Shown: positions 45,436 to 55,064, numbered from the stretch's first letter. The stretch is DNA of 64,000 nucleotides from Pseudolabrys sp. (GCA_025929185.1 JAICMO010000001.1:1-64000); one strand, 5' to 3'. Notes: generated by a model from the letters alone, not told the origin. A program made the numbers and translations.

Positions 45436-46727
45436 CCGCCACATCTGCCCAGGAATCATCATGGATCGCGGAAGACGCGGGCGTTCTGGTCCGATCTACG
45501 CTGTTCGTGACCGTCTTTTTGCTAGAGCTGTTGACGCTGCACCCGTTTCCAAGCCTTTCAAATATTGCACTGCTCGAGGCCTGGGAGGCGGGCGATACGC
45601 TCAATCAAATCGTGTACATCAGCCTTTTGGCGGCGGTGCTGATCGTTGCGAGCCGCATCTCGTCCTCAACCCTCTATAGCCTGTTCGGTCGAACCACCAT
45701 TGCGACGTGGATCTGGTTTGCTGCGACGGTGATTTGGTCGAATGATCCGGACCTTTCGGTAAGGCGGCTCGGGTTTGTGATCGTGGTGATGATTACGGCA
45801 GCCTGCGTCCTTCTGCTGCCGATCAGTCTTCGCCACCTCAGCATGCTGCTCGCGACCATAGCAGGAATAACCCTGATCCTCTGCTACTTCGGCGTGGCGC
45901 TCCTTCCCGACCGCTCGATTCACCAAGCCACCGACTATATCGAGCCTCAATTGCATGGAGATTGGCGCGGCTTTTTTGGGCACAAGAACGGAGCCGGCGC
46001 GGTCATGACCATCATGATATTCACCGGGCTCTTCGTGGCACGCACACTGTCAATTCCACTGGGAGTGAGTATTGCAACTGGGGCATTCGTGTTTCTAGTC
46101 TTCTCGCACGCAAAGTCCCCGTTACTGATCTTTCCTGTTGTGATGCTCGTGTCGCTGCTGTGCGGCTTCTGCCGGAGCGCAGCCTGCAAATTCGTGATTG
46201 CTGTCACTCCTTTCATCATCTTCAACGGAATTGGTGTTCTGGGGTCGTATACGGGGTTGCTCGGAGATATCGTTCCCTACGTTCTTAAGGACCCGTCCTT
46301 TACAGGCCGTACCGACGTCTGGAACTTCGCCATTGCACATCTGACCAGCCATCCTTTGACGGGAAGCGGCTTCTTCGCGTTTTGGCGAACGGATGACGTT
46401 TATTTGAGCAACGTCCACGGGATTTGGGCCAACCGAGCATCGAACAGCCATAACGGCATGTTGGACCTCACGTTGACCACGGGCATCGTAGGTCTTGCAC
46501 TGGTGATGATGCTTTTGGTCGTTAATCCGGTTCGGAATTTTCACAATTGCTTGCCGCTGGATGCAAACCGAGAATTGTCGACGTACTTGTTTAAAATTGC
46601 TATGTTCGGGCTTTATCTGAATTGCTTTGAAAGCGTTGCATTCGATCGCGGCAGCGTGGTGTGGTTCTTCTGGATTTTTGCCGTTTTTGGCCTGCGCCTG
46701 TCAGCTCGCGTTCCCCTCGCTATGTGA
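45432..46727 (+). CDS. O-antigen ligase/polymerase-like protein (Wzy_C)
   Basis: A 431-residue inner-membrane protein with about ten to twelve helices. It carries the Wzy_C signature SHNGMLDLTLTTGIVGLAL in the C-terminal half and GHKNGAGAVMTIMIF in the middle, as in ExoQ-type polymerases and O-antigen ligases. In an exopolysaccharide locus it most likely polymerises flipped repeat units in the periplasm. Its last 27 nt overlap the end of the convergent acyltransferase gene. Confidence 0.88.
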   Translation: MTATSAQESSWIAEDAGVLVRSTLFVTVFLLELLTLHPFPSLSNIALLEAWEAGDTLNQIVYISLLAAVLIVASRISSSTLYSLFGRTTIATWIWFAATVIWSNDPDLSVRRLGFVIVVMITAACVLLLPISLRHLSMLLATIAGITLILCYFGVALLPDRSIHQATDYIEPQLHGDWRGFFGHKNGAGAVMTIMIFTGLFVARTLSIPLGVSIATGAFVFLVFSHAKSPLLIFPVVMLVSLLCGFCRSAACKFVIAVTPFIIFNGIGVLGSYTGLLGDIVPYVLKDPSFTGRTDVWNFAIAHLTSHPLTGSGFFAFWRTDDVYLSNVHGIWANRASNSHNGMLDLTLTTGIVGLALVMMLLVVNPVRNFHNCLPLDANRELSTYLFKIAMFGLYLNCFESVAFDRGSVVWFFWIFAVFGLRLSARVPLAM

Positions 46728-47849
46728 CCTATCCTTTCCCAGGATGCGGCGGGCAAAGCGGTCGATGCTTTGATGCCGCCGGATCGTATCCTTCGCCCGA
46801 TCATATGCGACAAGAGGCCAGCCGCGCGACGAGAGCGCGCCAGTGAAGGCAAACAAGGGACTTGGCTTGGCGCCAAGACGGCGCTTGTAGGCTTGATCTC
46901 CGATGGAAAAATCAAAATGGCGGAATCCTTGAGATTGCAGCATTTGCATCGTTCTCACGATTACCAGCCGGCCAGGGGAGCAGTGTGCCCACTCTCGATC
47001 ACCGCTCGAGAGGCGAACCATGACAAAGCTCTTGTTGTGTTTTAGACCAAGGAGAGCCGAGACGATCTCTTCACCTTGCATAAGAGCAGTCAATACGACG
47101 CTATCCGCGGCGATGCCATCCGCGGCAAGGGTCCGGTAGAAGTTTGTGATGTGCGGCTGATCGAGGAGATAGCGACAACCTCGACCTGCAAAACGCGCGC
47201 GCTGATGTTGCTCGATTGCGGTCATAACGCGGTCGATTTCGACAGGATCGGTGATTTGCCGGAATGCCGCACCCTGGTGCCTTTCGAACAACCGCCAACT
47301 GCGGCGCAACTCCTTCCGAAACATCCGCTCCAGTGAACGGAGATAGGTGCTCCAGTCATCGATGACCACGGAATTGCCGCGAACGGCGCAGCTCAGTAGC
47401 GGGGAGACCAGACCGAAAGGATTTACATCTGCTTCGACCCGGTGTGGCATCTTTGTGAGTCGAATAACGTCGTCTTTGCTCAATGCCGAACGCAGCGCGG
47501 CCCAAAGCTCCTTTGCTTCGGCGGGAGTGGTGGGAGCGGCAGGCCCCAGCACCGGAAAATTGTAATCGCTCACGCCGCCGTCCGCGAACTCGACGACTCG
47601 CAGACCGGCAGTTCGGCGGCGGACAAGAGGCAATATTGCTGCGACCGAGCCGGTGCTCCGATGGGTGACCGTGGCAAGCAGCGGTTCGCCCAGTGCGGGG
47701 CCGATGGTTCGGTACCATGATTTTAGAAAAATGGCGCTTTGGAATGCCGTGGCATTGCCCGCCAATTCCGGCTCCGGCAAGCACTCTGCGATGCGGCCGG
47801 CATCCGTCTCGAGGCTTACATGGAAGCGAGAGGCCGCACCCGAAAGCAT
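46701..47849 (-). CDS. CelD/BcsL-type GNAT acyltransferase
   Basis: A 382-residue protein of the Acetyltransf_6 (CelD/BcsL) group. The C-terminal GNAT half includes RMFRKELRRSWRLFERHQGAAFRQI, GEEIVSALLGLKHNKSFVMVRLSS and HCSPGRLVIVRTMQMLQSQGFRHFDFSIGD. Such proteins acylate sugars or polysaccharides in cellulose and exopolysaccharide loci. It follows the GH10 gene by 6 nt and is the last gene of the five-gene minus-strand operon. It ends inside the last 27 nt of the convergent Wzy-like gene. Confidence 0.85.
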   Translation of the reverse strand: MLSGAASRFHVSLETDAGRIAECLPEPELAGNATAFQSAIFLKSWYRTIGPALGEPLLATVTHRSTGSVAAILPLVRRRTAGLRVVEFADGGVSDYNFPVLGPAAPTTPAEAKELWAALRSALSKDDVIRLTKMPHRVEADVNPFGLVSPLLSCAVRGNSVVIDDWSTYLRSLERMFRKELRRSWRLFERHQGAAFRQITDPVEIDRVMTAIEQHQRARFAGRGCRYLLDQPHITNFYRTLAADGIAADSVVLTALMQGEEIVSALLGLKHNKSFVMVRLSSGDREWAHCSPGRLVIVRTMQMLQSQGFRHFDFSIGDQAYKRRLGAKPSPLFAFTGALSSRGWPLVAYDRAKDTIRRHQSIDRFARRILGKDRSHSEGNAS

Positions 47850-47855
47850 CGCCGG

Positions 47856-48974
47856 TCACCGTCTGCCTCTATATCGAAAATATTCGATGACAGAGTACAG
47901 CGGCTTTGGACGCATATTTCTATCGAACGGAAGTGGACGGTTAGGCAGCTTATCCGCACGAGTGAAATATATGGGCACCCAAGTATACTTATCCGTGATC
48001 CCCCAGGTTAGAACAGCCGGTGGTGCCGCAACCCCACACACTACATCGAGAAACTCATATGCTTTTGCGGCGACCAGCGCATCTCGCAACTGAATATCGG
48101 CCGGCAGGCTGAAGTCGATCACGTCCAGTTCGGTAACGATGACCTCGAGGCCAAGGCTGCTGATCGCGTGCAGAAATTCCTGCAATCCAACGGAGTCGAT
48201 CTGCCGGTCTGCGTTGATATGTGCCTGAATGCCGACACCATGTATCGGCACTTTGTTATTGACGAGTTCTCGGACGAGGCCAAGGAGTGCGTCGCGCTTG
48301 GATTTAAATCGTGAACCGGCAAACGCAATATCGTACTCATTTATGAAAAGACGTGCGGCCGGATCGGTTTCATGCGCTATCCGAAAGGCAAGCGGGATGT
48401 ACTCTCGCCCGATCTGCTCAAGCCATACTGATTTGCGAAGATCATGGGAGGAGCGCGGATCGTCCGGGAAAGGTTCGTTGACCACATCCCATGAGCGGAT
48501 CGTGCCAGCGTATCGGCCAACGACAGTCCTGATGTGCTGCTCAAGCACCCGCTCAGCTTCTTGGCGCGACGCCATGTCTTTTGTCCAAGCAGGAAGGGCG
48601 GCGTACCAAGCCAGCGTGTGCCCACGCACCCCAATTCCGTGGCGCTTTGCAAAATCCACCACGGCATCCGCCTTATCGAAATTAAAAACGCCTCGCTTCG
48701 CTTGGATGCTTGCCCATTTAAGTTCGCCCTCTGGAACGACCAAGTCGCAATAGCGCGCCACCAGCTCCTGATACGGGTGATCGGTGATCAGCGCGGGAGT
48801 GCGCACGGCGGCGCCATAAAGGAAGTTCGACTGCGAGCTTGCAGGCATTCGTCTGGCAGGCGCCTCAGATTGTGCGAGTGCCATACGGCCTGAAGCCGAT
48901 GAAATGGAAAGCGTAGAGGCGGCCGTTCCAGCGGCGAGAGAACCAAATACAAACTGTCGTCGAGTGTTTGTCAT
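47856..48974 (-). CDS. GH10 endo-1,4-beta-xylanase-like glycanase
   Basis: A 372-residue exported glycosyl hydrolase. A twin-arginine signal NTRRQFVFGSLAAGTAAST (near residues 3-21) opens it. The GH10 catalytic acid/base is E167 in WDVVNEP, the nucleophile E282 in VIVTELDV, and HTLAWY with H119 lies at the -1 subsite. Family enzymes cut beta-1,4-xylan; related forms in polysaccharide loci probably trim the polymer made there. The ATG at 48974 gives the Tat signal; a TTG three codons upstream is an alternative. It lies between the DUF6492-like and acyltransferase genes. Confidence 0.92.
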   Translation of the reverse strand: MTNTRRQFVFGSLAAGTAASTLSISSASGRMALAQSEAPARRMPASSQSNFLYGAAVRTPALITDHPYQELVARYCDLVVPEGELKWASIQAKRGVFNFDKADAVVDFAKRHGIGVRGHTLAWYAALPAWTKDMASRQEAERVLEQHIRTVVGRYAGTIRSWDVVNEPFPDDPRSSHDLRKSVWLEQIGREYIPLAFRIAHETDPAARLFINEYDIAFAGSRFKSKRDALLGLVRELVNNKVPIHGVGIQAHINADRQIDSVGLQEFLHAISSLGLEVIVTELDVIDFSLPADIQLRDALVAAKAYEFLDVVCGVAAPPAVLTWGITDKYTWVPIYFTRADKLPNRPLPFDRNMRPKPLYSVIEYFRYRGRR

Positions 48975-48992
48975 CAGAAGCAATCAATCACC

Positions 48993-49961
48993 TTAGATGT
49001 ACCCAATCGTTTTTCTCATGATGTCTTCGCCGACGGATCGCAATCGTTGTGCAGGCGTGATCGTTCGTTTGTGATCGACACGCAGCGCAGCGGGCAACAT
49101 GGCAATCAACTCGGTCGGGCAGATGCCAGCATGACTTTGAACGACCGCGAACAGACCGGGATCGTTGCATCCGAAGCACGACCCTGCATCCCAGTCATCG
49201 CCCGCAGCCCAAACGTTTGAAGCGCACAGTAAACGCGCGTGCCGAGCGGGCGGCACCGCATGCAGTTGATCGAGCAAACCGTAGTGCTCGGCTACGAGGT
49301 GATAAAGCGTGTATTCAGTCCAGTTAAGATTTATGTTCTTCAGTAGGGTAACTGCCCAGTCCGAGTGGTATAGAATCTGGACGTGATCGAATAATTGTTT
49401 GCAAACCCGGCGCGCCAGAATTGCGGGTGTCACGGACATCCCGGGCACTGTTAAATCAGCGTTCAGATGCAGTAGTTGAGCTGATCCACGCCACCACTCA
49501 GCGTGAACCGCCCTTGGTTCAGGTTCCAGAATCGCCTTACCATCGATTAGTATTTGCTCAGCAGATAGTGGTTTGCACAGAATGACGTCCGGGTCGAGCG
49601 TGAGATAGAACTCGGTATCAATAACATTGGCCGCATATAGTTTGATGAGTTGTTGTCGAAACCAGCCGCTGGTTCTTCTGTATTGATGGAATACAGGTAG
49701 AAATTCGTCCTCAGCCACAATGGTCAACGGCAGGTCGGACCAGCAAGAAAGCGACTTTTCGACGCGTTTCAGTTCGCGCGACGGCACCACGACTAAAATC
49801 GTGCTAAAAAGTCCGGGTGCCGCGTAGGTGCGCAGGGAAGCAAAAAGAATGTCGCAACGCGCTAGATTCGATAGATAATGTCTGCCGAAGGTTTTTAGCG
49901 GCAACACGGCGGCTAAACGCGCGACCACGGGTGTGCTCCCCGCCGTGACGATGAAGTCCAT
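48993..49961 (-). CDS. DUF6492-like, glycosyltransferase-fold protein
   Basis: A 322-residue protein of the DUF6492-type family by general pattern: LKRVEKSLSCW, GWFRQQLIKLYAANVIDTEFYLTLDPDVILCKPLS and a tryptophan-rich middle (ILYHSDWAVTLLKN). The TLDPDVILCKP segment looks like a DxD nucleotide-sugar site of GT-A folds, so a sugar-transfer role is plausible. There is no signal peptide. It starts directly after the JmjC-like gene (TGAATG junction). Exact donor and acceptor are unknown. Confidence 0.72.
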   Translation of the reverse strand: MDFIVTAGSTPVVARLAAVLPLKTFGRHYLSNLARCDILFASLRTYAAPGLFSTILVVVPSRELKRVEKSLSCWSDLPLTIVAEDEFLPVFHQYRRTSGWFRQQLIKLYAANVIDTEFYLTLDPDVILCKPLSAEQILIDGKAILEPEPRAVHAEWWRGSAQLLHLNADLTVPGMSVTPAILARRVCKQLFDHVQILYHSDWAVTLLKNINLNWTEYTLYHLVAEHYGLLDQLHAVPPARHARLLCASNVWAAGDDWDAGSCFGCNDPGLFAVVQSHAGICPTELIAMLPAALRVDHKRTITPAQRLRSVGEDIMRKTIGYI

Positions 49962-50888
49962 TCACATCTCAAGAATTGCGCCGGGCGTCGATTTGTCGAG
50001 GCGGAATTCGATTCGTCGATGAGAGGCTTTCTTGGCCTTTATCCAATCTGAGTTACGCAACATCTTCTGTAGAAGCGCTTTTGACCAGAAGAGCGGGCCA
50101 GTCGTAGCGTCGCTCTCGGGGTTGAGGCCAAAGCGGTAACGCAGGATTCCATTTGCTAGAGTGACCATTTGCTTGCGACGCACGGCCTCGGTCACAAAGT
50201 CAAGTGTCAGCGAAACATTAAGGCAATCGTAGTTGTCGATGCGATGCGGCGCCGTATGGGGCCAGTACAGCATCTGCCCCGGATCAAAGTCGAATACGCA
50301 GGCATATTCGTCATACCACCGCGAATAGGGGATATCGACTTCCAAGCCGTATATTGCGATGTGCTCCAGGTCCTCGGCCCGAATGAACGGCTCGTGCGGC
50401 GGATAAAAGTAGACGCGCTTGCGACCTATGAGCTGAAAGAGCGCATGAGCGGGAAGGTCCGCGTGGTAATAGACTTGTGCATTCGGAGAAGAGACCAGAA
50501 TTCCGCACCGATGATTCCACGTCGCAAGCCCTGGCACGAGTTTGTGCAGCTCGGAGAATATGGTTTCTGCCATTCTGCCGATTTCCGGAGCGACCTCGCC
50601 GACGTTACGTAGGTTGAGCCAAAGCCGGCCGTTGGCGATAGCCGATATAACGTCCTGCCCGTTCAGCCCGCCGAGATCGCCTTCCCGCCAGAACCGGCGG
50701 TCGGTCTCGCGATTGCCCATGTGAATGATGCTGTAATTCTCGCGCGGATAGCTCTCTATCAGACGTGCAAGCGCATCCAGCGTGAACTCGGGCAACTCGT
50801 GGAGCCGATGCCCGATGCAAATCGGAGCCTGATTCCACAGGGCAGCATGCTTGCTTTCCCAACCGCAGAGTAGCCGCTCGTCGTGCAT
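49962..50888 (-). CDS. JmjC/cupin-like 2-oxoglutarate-dependent oxygenase-type protein
   Basis: A 308-residue protein with a jelly-roll pattern of the JmjC/cupin_8 type. The iron-binding HxD is H142/D144 in VYYHADLPAHALFQLIGRKRVYFYPP. The distal histidine is in YWPHTAPHRIDN (H211 or H215), after PGQMLYWP. A conserved lysine/arginine pair (GRKRVYFYP) may bind 2-oxoglutarate. Such proteins hydroxylate proteins or small molecules. It is the second gene of a five-gene operon, 18 nt after the deacetylase gene. Why an oxygenase sits in a glycan operon is unclear. Confidence 0.8.
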   Translation of the reverse strand: MHDERLLCGWESKHAALWNQAPICIGHRLHELPEFTLDALARLIESYPRENYSIIHMGNRETDRRFWREGDLGGLNGQDVISAIANGRLWLNLRNVGEVAPEIGRMAETIFSELHKLVPGLATWNHRCGILVSSPNAQVYYHADLPAHALFQLIGRKRVYFYPPHEPFIRAEDLEHIAIYGLEVDIPYSRWYDEYACVFDFDPGQMLYWPHTAPHRIDNYDCLNVSLTLDFVTEAVRRKQMVTLANGILRYRFGLNPESDATTGPLFWSKALLQKMLRNSDWIKAKKASHRRIEFRLDKSTPGAILEM

Positions 50889-50906
50889 GGCCGCCTCCCG
50901 TCGTCG

Positions 50907-52028
50907 CTACCTTAGATTGTGATCGGGTTCTATAACATCCGCATAAAGACTCGGACTGCTCTCATCGCAGTCAGCCGCGCCGGCACCGGTCCAAAAATCG
51001 GCGCTATAATCCATCCGAGGGAGCGCATGCAGCCGCACCGGGTCGCAATAGTAGTAGAATGGCCTACTTTCCGTCGTTGCAGCAGACAGAAACCCCAGTT
51101 GGCGTGCCATCGTGAATTCTCGGGGACCACAGGCGAGGGGCGTCCCATAGGGATACGCCAGGTGATCAACTGCCCGGTCGACCACTTGTTCCAAGAAATC
51201 GCGGCTCTGGGTCAACTCCTCGTGGACTGCGGCCGAAGGTAAATTCGCGAGCGCCTCATGTGAACTGCCGTGCCCACCTATGGTCACCAGCGGAGACTTG
51301 GCGAGGGCGCGTAGCTCAGCAACGGAGAGAAAATACCGGTTCACGATCTCGCTCATGCTGATCCGATATTTGGCGAAGGTCGGTTGCAGATCTGTCTTGA
51401 GCCGGAAATCGGTCGCGATCCAGTTGCAGACCTCACGTAACGCGGTTGATTTGGAGTCAAGCGTTGAGCACTCGAACCGGCGGTTCATAGCCTCGATTTC
51501 CACGGTGTCGTGTGCTTTGAAGATTTGCCGGAGCGCAAGCCACCACGCGTCCATAGTGCGGGTGAGGGCCTGAGTCGGAACGTAAACACAGAATGGAGCA
51601 TTCAGCTTTTCCAAGCAGGGAAGTGCTCTGCTTAATGTGTCCCGATAGCCATCATCAAAAGTGAGGACGATGAATTTCTTTTGCGATCGTTTCGCCAATA
51701 ACCCAATCGCATCGTCAATCGAGACAATGGCCGCGCCTCTCGATCGAACGTATTTGATCAGATGTTCCAGGTACTTCGGACTGCACCCGGTGCGTAATTG
51801 ACCGATGACATCATCCTGTATCTCGTGAAACATCATAATCGCCCCAATATTGGGGATGCCAATGCGCCACAGGTTGGAAAAAACACGACCGGCTAACAGC
51901 TGAGCCAGGCCCAGAGTTCGACGCGCAAGTGCCTTGGCTCCGGGACATACTCGCACCTGCGTATCCCTGGCATTATCAATGGGCAAAAACCGGGAAACGA
52001 CCTTCATAGGTGCACTTTTGGCGCACAT
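50907..52028 (-). CDS. NodB-type polysaccharide deacetylase
   Basis: A 373-residue CE4 deacetylase. Motif 1 is VLTFDDGY, with the catalytic base and metal Asp pair. Motif 2 is GGHGSSHEAL, with the two metal histidines four residues apart. A late HLAYPYGTP block follows. It removes N- or O-acetyl groups from a polysaccharide. No clear signal peptide is seen. The start is uncertain: ATG at 52028, a TTG two codons upstream, or the ATG at 52007. It is the first gene of the minus-strand operon. Confidence 0.88.
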   Translation of the reverse strand: MCAKSAPMKVVSRFLPIDNARDTQVRVCPGAKALARRTLGLAQLLAGRVFSNLWRIGIPNIGAIMMFHEIQDDVIGQLRTGCSPKYLEHLIKYVRSRGAAIVSIDDAIGLLAKRSQKKFIVLTFDDGYRDTLSRALPCLEKLNAPFCVYVPTQALTRTMDAWWLALRQIFKAHDTVEIEAMNRRFECSTLDSKSTALREVCNWIATDFRLKTDLQPTFAKYRISMSEIVNRYFLSVAELRALAKSPLVTIGGHGSSHEALANLPSAAVHEELTQSRDFLEQVVDRAVDHLAYPYGTPLACGPREFTMARQLGFLSAATTESRPFYYYCDPVRLHALPRMDYSADFWTGAGAADCDESSPSLYADVIEPDHNLR

Positions 52029-52271
52029 CGCCAAAGACCAGTCTCGCTCTTCACTTGTATAACACTGATTGGACCACTATTGGAAGATTGAGGGATGGAG
52101 CGCCACGAATGCGAGACAAAAATCACCCAAACGCTTCAGTCGGAACGGGTGATCGGACAGGCAGCGCGTTTGCAGATGGTTCATTACGGTTGTCACGATG
52201 GTTGTCGCAAATTTTCTACATTCGAGTCAGAAGGTTGACCGAGCCCTCATCATTTAGGTCCGTCTGTGAGA

Positions 52272-53624
52272 ATGCGTAGCGAAGCTCCAACTACGGCTGG
52301 GACGCCGAAATCGCCCGCCGGTGAGGACCTATCTTCGCAACAAGGCACAGAAAGAGCGCGTGGGTACATATCGCGCTACTTCTGGCCCTACCTCACGATC
52401 ATGAGTGGCTCGCTCGGCCGATTGGCAATGCAAGCGGTCTATTTTCTGCTTCTTGCCAACACGCTCTCGCTTTCCGAGTTTGGTATTTTCGCCGCCATTT
52501 CGGCTGCTGGAATTATGATCGGCAGCTTCGCCGGATTTGGATTCTCGGCTGCCGCATTCCGTGCCGCTGCGACCAGAAGATCGCTGCTCGGCGCCTACGC
52601 GACCGGTGTCTATTTCACGTTCGCAGTCTCTGCTCCCATTTGCATGGCAGCGGCGGTAATCCTTTATCTTTTTCTATTTGCGGGCCATCTCGATCCCTGG
52701 AGCTATGCTGCGATCACCGTCTCCGACATTCTTCTGTGGCGATTGTTAGAAATCGCAATGCAATTGAACAACGGGTTGGGTCTGTATGCGCGGGCATCTA
52801 CAGGCGCGATGCTCGGGTCGGGAGCGCGCCTGGTGGCAGCCGTTGGATTCCAACTTTCTGGTGCAGGCGGCCTTTCGAGGTGGGCCATTTGGTACCTGTG
52901 GTGCAATTTCGCGGCCACGGCAATCTACTGCATCTGGTTTCGACCGGACTGCCGATTGCGATGGCGCGGCGTAACCAAGCTCATCGTTTGTCGCTTTGGC
53001 GAGAGCGTCTTGTTTGCGATTTCGTTCTTCGTTTTTTATGCGCAATCCGAACTGGACAAGATCATCGTTTTGCTATTGGCGGATGCTCGCATTGCAGGAA
53101 TTTACTCGATTTCTATGCGCGTTGTCGATCTAACGGCAGTCCCTGTCCGCAGTTTTCTGCTTCTTCTTGTTCGGGAAATCATGATGGGCCGAGGGCTCGG
53201 CGCACGTTGGCGCGACAGCCTTGCGATTGAGGGATGGATCGGTTCAGTATCCACCTTGGGCTTTGCCGCGCTGCTGATCGTTCTTCATTTTTCGCCCAAT
53301 CTCCTTGGTCGCCAGATTTATCTCGCCGAGCAGCTCTTCTTGCTGATGCTGTTCGTTCCTGCGTTTAGAAACGTGCAGGAATACCACGCGGAGCTCTTCT
53401 TCGCGTGGAATCGAATGGGAATTAGAGCGACCTCTGTAATCGGGCTGACGGTGCTGAAAGCACTCCTTGTTTCCATCATTCTGATTTGGATGACCGATCT
53501 CGCTCAACTCGGTATGATGCTGAATGGCGTCTTCGCAACGACCTATGTGCTTTCCGAGGCTATCGTCTATTTGACCTTCTTCGCCCAGAATGCCCGTCCC
53601 GCTCGGAAAATCGAAGTCTCGTAA
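52272..53624 (+). CDS. Wzx-type polysaccharide flippase
   Basis: A roughly 450-residue MATE/MOP-superfamily membrane protein with about twelve helices (for example LTIMSGSLGRLAMQAVYFLLLANTLSLSEFGIFAAISAAG at the start). It shows the FYAQSELDKIIVLLLADARIAGIYSISMRVVD segment of polysaccharide biosynthesis proteins. It would flip undecaprenyl-linked repeat units to the periplasm for the Wzy-like polymerase. The ATG at 52272 or the GTG two codons upstream may be used. A gap of about 240 bp to the divergent deacetylase should hold both promoters. Confidence 0.87.
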   Translation: MRSEAPTTAGTPKSPAGEDLSSQQGTERARGYISRYFWPYLTIMSGSLGRLAMQAVYFLLLANTLSLSEFGIFAAISAAGIMIGSFAGFGFSAAAFRAAATRRSLLGAYATGVYFTFAVSAPICMAAAVILYLFLFAGHLDPWSYAAITVSDILLWRLLEIAMQLNNGLGLYARASTGAMLGSGARLVAAVGFQLSGAGGLSRWAIWYLWCNFAATAIYCIWFRPDCRLRWRGVTKLIVCRFGESVLFAISFFVFYAQSELDKIIVLLLADARIAGIYSISMRVVDLTAVPVRSFLLLLVREIMMGRGLGARWRDSLAIEGWIGSVSTLGFAALLIVLHFSPNLLGRQIYLAEQLFLLMLFVPAFRNVQEYHAELFFAWNRMGIRATSVIGLTVLKALLVSIILIWMTDLAQLGMMLNGVFATTYVLSEAIVYLTFFAQNARPARKIEVS

Positions 53625-53727
53625 GGACCTGCAGACGGCGGATCACACGTTCTGTCGTGCTACCGAATATCGCAACGGTGCCAAAGGACGGCGCATTGTG
53701 CTTCCCGTCTGGCGCAGAGGCGTGATT

Positions 53728-54849
53728 TCACCTGTGTGCCTGCCTGCTTGCTGAAAATCTACCGTCGATTTGCGCCGCGGCATGAGCCACAGCATTGGCC
53801 GTATCACGCCACCAGATTGGATAATTGATGACGTAGGGCTTCGCGTTTCGATTGGCATAACACTTCCGAACCAAGGCGCCGATGTCAGCTATGGATGCAG
53901 ACTGTGGAATGAAGCTCACGATCCCGCTTTCGATGAGGGCGGAATATCTTAAGTGGTGATAAAATTCAGCGGGGTCTTTCGGGGCGGAAACGAGAACCGG
54001 TCGGCCGGTTTGAACGCATGTGAGAATGCTGGCGCGCTTAGCGCTCAAGCCTTCTGGCAGCACGAACACGAATACGTCGATGTGCTCGAAGAAAGCAAAG
54101 AGCTCCTCTTCGTTCGCTACATATTCGGTAAGTGCTACACAATCCTTGAGGTTGCGCTTGGTGATCTCATGAGCAAATTGATCTTCGTAGCCAGCCGCCG
54201 ATCGGATCACGCTTCCAATGTAGATGACAGAGCATATCGTGCCTTCGTTGCGGAGCAATTGACAAACATCCAGCAGAATCTCCGGCCTCTTGCCGCTATA
54301 GATCGAACCGAAATAGCCAATCCTGATTTCGCTGTTCTTTGTAACGCGCTCGATTTGTCTAACCCTTTCAGTAACGACGAAATGATCTGGGCGGCAGATA
54401 TTGGGGGCAATCGGAATCAACGAACATTTAGCGGCCATTCGACCGAAAATGCTTTGCTGCAGCTCCTGCTTCACCGTGGGCGACATAAGGAGGATGGACC
54501 GGCTCGCCAATATGAACGGGCATGTCAGTAGGCGCCTCAGGGGATGCAGGGAACGCCACTCGTGAAGGATGAGAATAACAGGCCGCCTTGCCAGCATTGC
54601 AAAAGCAAGCGTGATCAATGGAGTACAGATCATCCGCTTCCAGGCAACGAGTGGCAGGTTGTAAATGATTTGATCTGCCTTCCAGAACGTTTTTGCGATG
54701 CTTTTCCAATTCGACGAGATGTCGCATGTTACGTAATGATTGCCGTCATTGAGATCGCTCGCCGCCGCTACGAGACGCCGAGAGAAATCTTCGACGCCGC
54801 ACGGCTCTTTGCTGATTGTGAGTGGAAATGCGACGAGACGGGGCGGCAC
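53728..54849 (-). CDS. Family 4-type glycosyltransferase
   Basis: A 373-residue GT-B glycosyltransferase. The C-terminal half reads EIRIGYFGSIYSGKRPEILLDVCQLLRNEG (strand before the donor site), then DCVALTEYVANEEELFAFFEHIDVFVFVLPEGLSAKRASILTCVQTGRPVL, which matches the E-x7-E region of Glycos_transf_1. The GTG at 54849 is the first start after an in-frame stop at 54862-54864. A GAGAG sits upstream. The 13-copy CAG/CTG repeat lies 27 nt upstream of the start. It closes the polysaccharide region. Confidence 0.82.
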   Translation of the reverse strand: MPPRLVAFPLTISKEPCGVEDFSRRLVAAASDLNDGNHYVTCDISSNWKSIAKTFWKADQIIYNLPLVAWKRMICTPLITLAFAMLARRPVILILHEWRSLHPLRRLLTCPFILASRSILLMSPTVKQELQQSIFGRMAAKCSLIPIAPNICRPDHFVVTERVRQIERVTKNSEIRIGYFGSIYSGKRPEILLDVCQLLRNEGTICSVIYIGSVIRSAAGYEDQFAHEITKRNLKDCVALTEYVANEEELFAFFEHIDVFVFVLPEGLSAKRASILTCVQTGRPVLVSAPKDPAEFYHHLRYSALIESGIVSFIPQSASIADIGALVRKCYANRNAKPYVINYPIWWRDTANAVAHAAAQIDGRFSASRQAHR

Positions 54850-54874
54850 GGCCTGTTTCTCTCAACTGCATTTG

Positions 54875-54915
<41 letters not shown>

Positions 54916-55064
54916 GATGGTGATAGGAACGTTGGTGACAGGGATGAGTTCCCGTTGGGCCTATGCAAAACCATCGGCTTCGGCCAGCCTCGCTGGTAAT
55001 CTGGTGAAGGCGGGCGGTCGCGGAGTCCCGTTAGGGCGCGGCAGATCAGCCGTGGATGACGAAT

